From Bacillota bacterium (GTDB lineage Bacteria > Bacillota > Clostridia > Christensenellales > SZUA-584), in NCBI GenBank assembly GCA_023412005.1, contig JAEYOE010000031.1, positions 70,168-134,167 of the forward strand: DNA of 64,000 nt, written 5' to 3'. The translations under genes were made by a program, and so were the position numbers. The notes beneath the pieces were generated by a model. The model saw nothing but the letters and a program-made list of their open reading frames with translations. It searched no databases and was not told the DNA's origin. Positions 60,873 to 64,000 of this stretch are shown here, piece after piece (position 1 is the stretch's first letter; every line of letters begins with the position of its first letter).

Positions 60873-62374
60873 GCTTTGCTTCTTTTTTCCTTATACATAT
60901 CGGAGTCTGCCGTATTGACGAGTGTGTAGACGGTTTCGTTTGCGTTGTACTCCGCCTCCTTGAACCCAAAGCTCATGGAAATGCTCTGCTTTTCGCTGAC
61001 AAATGTACGTGAAATGGCTTGCTTAATGTTTGACGTCAGCAGCATGGCCTGCGCCTTTTTAATGCCCGGCAATATCAGCAGAAACTCGTCGCCCCCGAGA
61101 CGGCATACCTCCCCCATTGTATCCATCTGTTTTTTAAGTATGATTGCAACCGCGCGAATCATATTGTCGCCCACGCCGTGTCCGTAAGTGTCGTTAATGC
61201 TTTTTAAGCCGTCAATATCCGCAAAGCACACGGTTAAAGGCTTGCGTTCTCTCTTGCACTTAACATACGCCGCCTCAAGAATCTGTAAACCAGCGCGTCT
61301 GTTATTAAGCCCGGTGAGTATATCTGTTTTCGCGAGCACCTCCAGCTTGCTTTCAGCCTGTTTGTATTTGGTCACGTCATTGACGATCGCCGTTACAATG
61401 GTACGTCTGCCGAACCGCGTTTTTGACTGCGTTATTCCATAGCTTTTGCCTGTGAATTCCTCATTGTCAGTACTAAGCTCTGTTGCCAGCTTATCGCCGC
61501 TTTGCAGCCTGCTCAGCAGCGGTTGGTCAGCCCCGGTGCCAAACCTTTCACGAAACATCTTATTCTCATACAGCAGGGCTTTGGTGTCCTTGTCCCACAC
61601 GGCAAAGCCTTGTTCGGCAGTATCGAGCCCTTTCAAAACTGCCATTTCATTATTATCCCAAAGATCGGGCGAAACCAAAGCGTAAACCGTCGCCATCCGG
61701 TCAATTCGGCAGCGATTGTTATCGTCGGCTTTGGTGTTGAAAAAACAGACCAGCATCCCCTTGGTGCCATGCGCCTTTTTAAATGAAGCAACGACAACAT
61801 CGTCTGCATGCTTTAAGCTTTTTAGCCGTTCAATTTCCTTATTGATGGCAGTGTCGGCATCTGCGCTCAGCATGGGAATGCAAATGCTTTTTTTCGTACG
61901 CCATTCGTCGCTCAGTTTATACCGACCGCTCTTTTTTTCGTACAGCGAAGCACAGAATGCCCCGGTTGCCGTGGCAGTAATACGCAAAAAATCCAAGGCC
62001 GGATTTTTTGCATCGAACCGGTATGCATCCGTAATGGCCGCAATCATTGCTTCATCGCTGAGCTTCGTTGCCTCACGTATATCGGTTAAGACAATCAGAT
62101 AAACAGCCTCTCCGTTATACTCGGTTAGTACCGCTTTGATGGCGGCATTATATGCCTTGCCGTTTATCATCATTGTGGTGTCAGCGATAAGCGGGTCAGC
62201 ACCCTTTTTTATAAACAACGCAAAAACAGACTTGTCCGCAATCATATCAAAGAATGACGCTTTGACATGAAAGCCTGCAGCCATGGCATATGGGTTATTG
62301 CCGATGATGCGACCATTTTTTGAACTGACAACAAAAACAGGCAACGGAAACAAACGATAATCGTCTATATTCAT
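60869..62374 (-). CDS. cytoplasmic diguanylate cyclase (GGDEF), I-site lost
   Basis: A 501-residue protein with two PAS-like regions (about residues 5-110 and 255-335, the second with a WDKDTKALLYEN core), a GAF-like middle and a C-terminal GGDEF domain (about 340-500). The active site FADIDGLKSINDTYGHGVGD and RLGGDEF is intact. The I-site position, which should be RxxD four residues before R-L-GGDEF, reads DTMG, so product inhibition of the usual kind is not expected. The frame opens at 62428; AGAGGTG precedes the ATG at 62374 (MNIDDYRLFP), which is chosen. No membrane helix is seen. Confidence 0.88.
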   Translation of the reverse strand: MNIDDYRLFPLPVFVVSSKNGRIIGNNPYAMAAGFHVKASFFDMIADKSVFALFIKKGADPLIADTTMMINGKAYNAAIKAVLTEYNGEAVYLIVLTDIREATKLSDEAMIAAITDAYRFDAKNPALDFLRITATATGAFCASLYEKKSGRYKLSDEWRTKKSICIPMLSADADTAINKEIERLKSLKHADDVVVASFKKAHGTKGMLVCFFNTKADDNNRCRIDRMATVYALVSPDLWDNNEMAVLKGLDTAEQGFAVWDKDTKALLYENKMFRERFGTGADQPLLSRLQSGDKLATELSTDNEEFTGKSYGITQSKTRFGRRTIVTAIVNDVTKYKQAESKLEVLAKTDILTGLNNRRAGLQILEAAYVKCKRERKPLTVCFADIDGLKSINDTYGHGVGDNMIRAVAIILKKQMDTMGEVCRLGGDEFLLILPGIKKAQAMLLTSNIKQAISRTFVSEKQSISMSFGFKEAEYNANETVYTLVNTADSDMYKEKRSKA

Positions 62375-62695
62375 GAAGCGCACCTCTTTTGTCTTTTCTA
62401 TTATTATAAGTATTTCCCAAAAAAACATTGACGAACGGCGTCATAAGAAAAAAGTCATTATTCTTTTTTAAACAACAGTTGTTTTAATAAAAAAATAGAG
62501 GAAATTTGGCACCTGATGTGGTATTATTAATGTTAATGTGCGTTTATGTGATATTACTACGCGTATCCGTCGACATTATTTACATAACCCGACTATGATA
62601 CGACTCATCTCCCTATTTATTTCGGCAAACTTTGTTTGCCTCTTTTTTTTTAAGCGATGGCAATCCACAATAAAACCAAAAGTGTCAAACCTGTC
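62375..62695. other. intergenic gap between the diguanylate cyclase and the tRNA
   Basis: AT-rich, no gene seen; it should hold the promoter for the minus-strand diguanylate cyclase, which I could not identify. Confidence 0.45.
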
Positions 62696-62724
62696 TTGAC
62701 GGTGTTTTTCGTATGTGCTATATT
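62696..62724 (+). promoter_or_regulatory. tRNA promoter
   Basis: TTGACG, 17 bp, TATATT, ending 14 bp before the tRNA 5' end. Confidence 0.85.
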
Positions 62725-62738
62725 AACAAAGTCCACTA

Positions 62739-62825
62739 GCCGGTGTGATGGAATTGGCAGACGTGATGGACTCAAAATCCATTGTTGGCAACAACGTGCC
62801 GGTTCGAGTCCGGCCACCGGCACCA
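62739..62825 (+). tRNA. tRNA-Leu, anticodon CAA
   Basis: An 87-nt class II tRNA with encoded CCA. Acceptor stem GCCGGTG/CACCGGC, anticodon stem ATGGA/TCCAT around the loop CTCAAAA (anticodon CAA, codon UUG), a long variable arm (TGTTGGCAACAACGT) and a T-arm GCCGG-TTCGAGT-CCGGC. A strong terminator follows immediately. Its 3' end is a typical integration site for mobile elements, and decayed accessory sequence begins right after it. Confidence 0.97.
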
Positions 62826-62826
62826 C

Positions 62827-62866
62827 AGCCCGCAACCCTCTATTTTAGGGCGTTTGCGGGCTTTTT
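62827..62866 (+). terminator. terminator of the tRNA-Leu gene
   Basis: AGCCCGCAA pairs with TTGCGGGCT around an internal hairpin, followed by T5. Confidence 0.9.
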
Positions 62867-63352
62867 CATTGCCTTTTATGCCGCCTCCATTTTGGCTCAA
62901 ATTGTCCGCGTATCTCAACCTCACGAAACTCCGGACAAAAGCAGATGTCCTCCGTCGTAATGATGGTGAGCGGTTTAGTTGCTTTGTTGGTATGATTCAG
63001 ATAGTATTGAACGGCGTCTTGCATAATGACGCTTTTCTTTATCAGATGATATTCTTGTATGATAAAATCCGATTCTCCCCGCTGAAAATACTCAGCTCTT
63101 TTATCAATACTGCGATCCGGGGACAATACAACAATAGGTGTAGTACCAATTCTGCGTAAAACGTCAAACTCCTCAATATTCACATTGTTGGAACAGATAG
63201 TGACGTTATATATATTCCGTGTGCCGGAGGTTTCGTACCGCTTCATTTATCAAATCCACGAAATGGAATGTCAAATCGTGTTCACGCCATTTAATACACA
63301 CAGCCTCGCGTTCGCTTGGAGTATAGCCAATCCCTAATACCATGTGTGTCAT
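62866..63352 (-). pseudogene. frameshifted, truncated pseudoreceiver/winged-helix regulator
   Basis: An AGGAGGG lies before an ATG at 63352 that reads MTHMVLGIGYTPSEREAVCI, then ...DLINEAVRNLRHTEYI and stops at 63206. In another frame the homologous continuation runs on: NVTICSNNVNIEEFDVLRRI, then TTPIVVLSPDRSIDKRAEYF and PLTIITTEDICFCPEFREVE, ending at 62866. Together they resemble an OmpR-type regulator with a degenerate receiver (phosphorylation Asp missing), of a kind I associate with mobile elements of clostridia. After the FREVEIRG segment, where the winged-helix domain should start, the frame ends at the tRNA terminator. At least one frameshift and loss of the DNA-binding domain make it a pseudogene. 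Confidence 0.7.
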
Positions 63353-63430
63353 ACCGCAAACCCTCCTGTGAAAAATAACACCGCTGTGCGGACATATGTG
63401 TTTGTAATAAAGTTTACAATACCAAATAAT

Positions 63431-63464
63431 ACGAATAAGGCGGTAAATAAGCCGCCTTATTCGT
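63431..63464. terminator. symmetrical hairpin after the surface-protein gene
   Basis: Perfect 13-bp stem ACGAATAAGGCGG/CCGCCTTATTCGT with an 8-nt loop, 15 bp after the surface-protein stop. T richness behind it is weak on the minus strand. Confidence 0.6.
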
Positions 63465-63478
63465 TATATGCTTATGCT

Positions 63479-64000
63479 TTATCGCGTTCCTTTAACCTGT
63501 CGCCACTTACGCCATACCGCAAGGCATAGCAGACCCAAGCCTGACGCAAGTAGTGCAATAATCCAGCCGAGCATATTGCTGTTGTCGCCTGTTTTCGGTA
63601 CATCAGGAGTATCACCGTCCGGTATATCCGCAGTTTCTTTTATTGATAATGTCAAATCAGCATACCCGTCCGTAAATTCTGTGCGGATGGTGTGCGTACC
63701 GGCTGAAAGCGTTTCAAGGTAGCTTGCCTTAAATGTGATGATGGTGCTGCCATCGGTGACGGTGTAATTGCTCGGATTTATTACGACGCCATTGTTCAGC
63801 AGGCGTACAAACTTCTCAAACGGAGCGTCTATCTTGGCTGTCGCGTTTCCGCTGCTATCGACCGACCATGCGTTCGGGTGGGAAATCACAGGATATGGGT
63901 TTAGGATTGTTGGGGTTGGTGTAGGCGTTGTATCGGGTGGCTCTACCTCTGTGCTGATAAAGTTCGCCGTTATGGTGGTGGCATTACCGGGCATGGTGAA
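63479..64000 (-). CDS. C-terminal end of a sortase-anchored surface protein (5' part beyond the window)
   Basis: The frame is open to the window edge, so only the last 174 residues or so are seen. It starts inside an FTMPGNATTITANFI stretch, typical of the repeat of bacterial adhesins, then has a Pro/Thr-rich linker (PPDTTPTPTPTILNPYP), a beta-rich X2-like domain (about 60-125 from the edge: LLNNGVVINPSNYTVTDGST), and ends with a sorting signal: VPKTGDN, a hydrophobic helix (MLGWIIALLASGLGLLCLAV) and the basic tail RKWRQVKGTR. A sortase should link it to peptidoglycan. The gene sits just beyond the decayed regulator next to tRNA-Leu, suggesting an accessory region. Confidence 0.85.
   Translation of the reverse strand, partial: FTMPGNATTITANFISTEVEPPDTTPTPTPTILNPYPVISHPNAWSVDSSGNATAKIDAPFEKFVRLLNNGVVINPSNYTVTDGSTIITFKASYLETLSAGTHTIRTEFTDGYADLTLSIKETADIPDGDTPDVPKTGDNSNMLGWIIALLASGLGLLCLAVWRKWRQVKGTR

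Noticed and set aside
1..64000. CRISPR array
   Set aside because: No run of regularly spaced direct repeats was found, and no cas gene is present.

Overview
The window looks like chromosome from an anaerobic, spore-forming Firmicute of the class Clostridia. The evidence is a yabP-yabQ-divIC sporulation cluster, a T-box leader, ferredoxin-linked 2-oxoacid oxidoreductase genes, a glgC/glgD-type glycogen operon, a BclA-like surface domain, and Shine-Dalgarno sites of AGGAGG type throughout. Genus cannot be fixed from the sequence alone.

Layout. 1-1.9 kb: two transporter genes (the first cut by the window edge). 1.9-8.9 kb (minus strand): a Ppx/GppA-type phosphatase, divIC-yabQ-yabP, a flavodoxin/ferredoxin protein, prfB and secA. 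9.1-11.7 kb (plus): a four-gene 2-oxoacid:ferredoxin oxidoreductase operon. 11.9-14.6 kb: catalase and two membrane proteins, followed by a decayed second copy of the oxidoreductase gamma-subunit 3' end and dispersed repeats. 15.3-23.2 kb (minus): a branched-chain amino acid operon ilvN-ilvC-cimA-leuB-ilvD-ilvB behind a sigma-70-type promoter and a T-box. 23.3-33.5 kb (minus): glycogen operon glgB-glgC-glgD-glgA-glgP-GH13. 33.8-36.5 kb: small accessory genes, two of them apparently broken, a MerR/TipAS regulator with a 19-bp-spacer promoter, and a copper-chaperone-like protein.

36.9-45.2 kb: a diguanylate cyclase, a YtrA-type GntR/ABC operon with a clear operator, an isolated OadB plus a very short OadG, a BclA-C-like protein, a 44-residue basic protein, a MATE exporter and an unrecognised 185-residue protein. 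45.2-51.2 kb (minus): a MacA-like adaptor, ABC ATPase, ABC permease, response regulator and histidine kinase. 51.4 kb: a LacI-type regulator. 52.8-60.9 kb: an unusual 1081-residue acyl-AMP ligase/ACP/alpha-oxoamine synthase fusion, a PHP phosphoesterase, a MetH without its reactivation domain, that domain as a separate gene, and metF. 60.9-62.4 kb: a second diguanylate cyclase. 62.7 kb: tRNA-Leu(CAA), followed directly by a frameshifted, truncated regulator and the C-terminal end of a sortase-anchored surface protein, which looks like the edge of a decayed mobile region.

The most interesting locus is the trimodular ligase-ACP-PLP protein, which by domain logic should make a lipid-like alpha-amino-ketone from one polypeptide. 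Other points of interest are threonine-independent isoleucine synthesis under T-box control, the split MetH, a prfB gene lacking the usual frameshift, and several recent-looking gene-breaking events.
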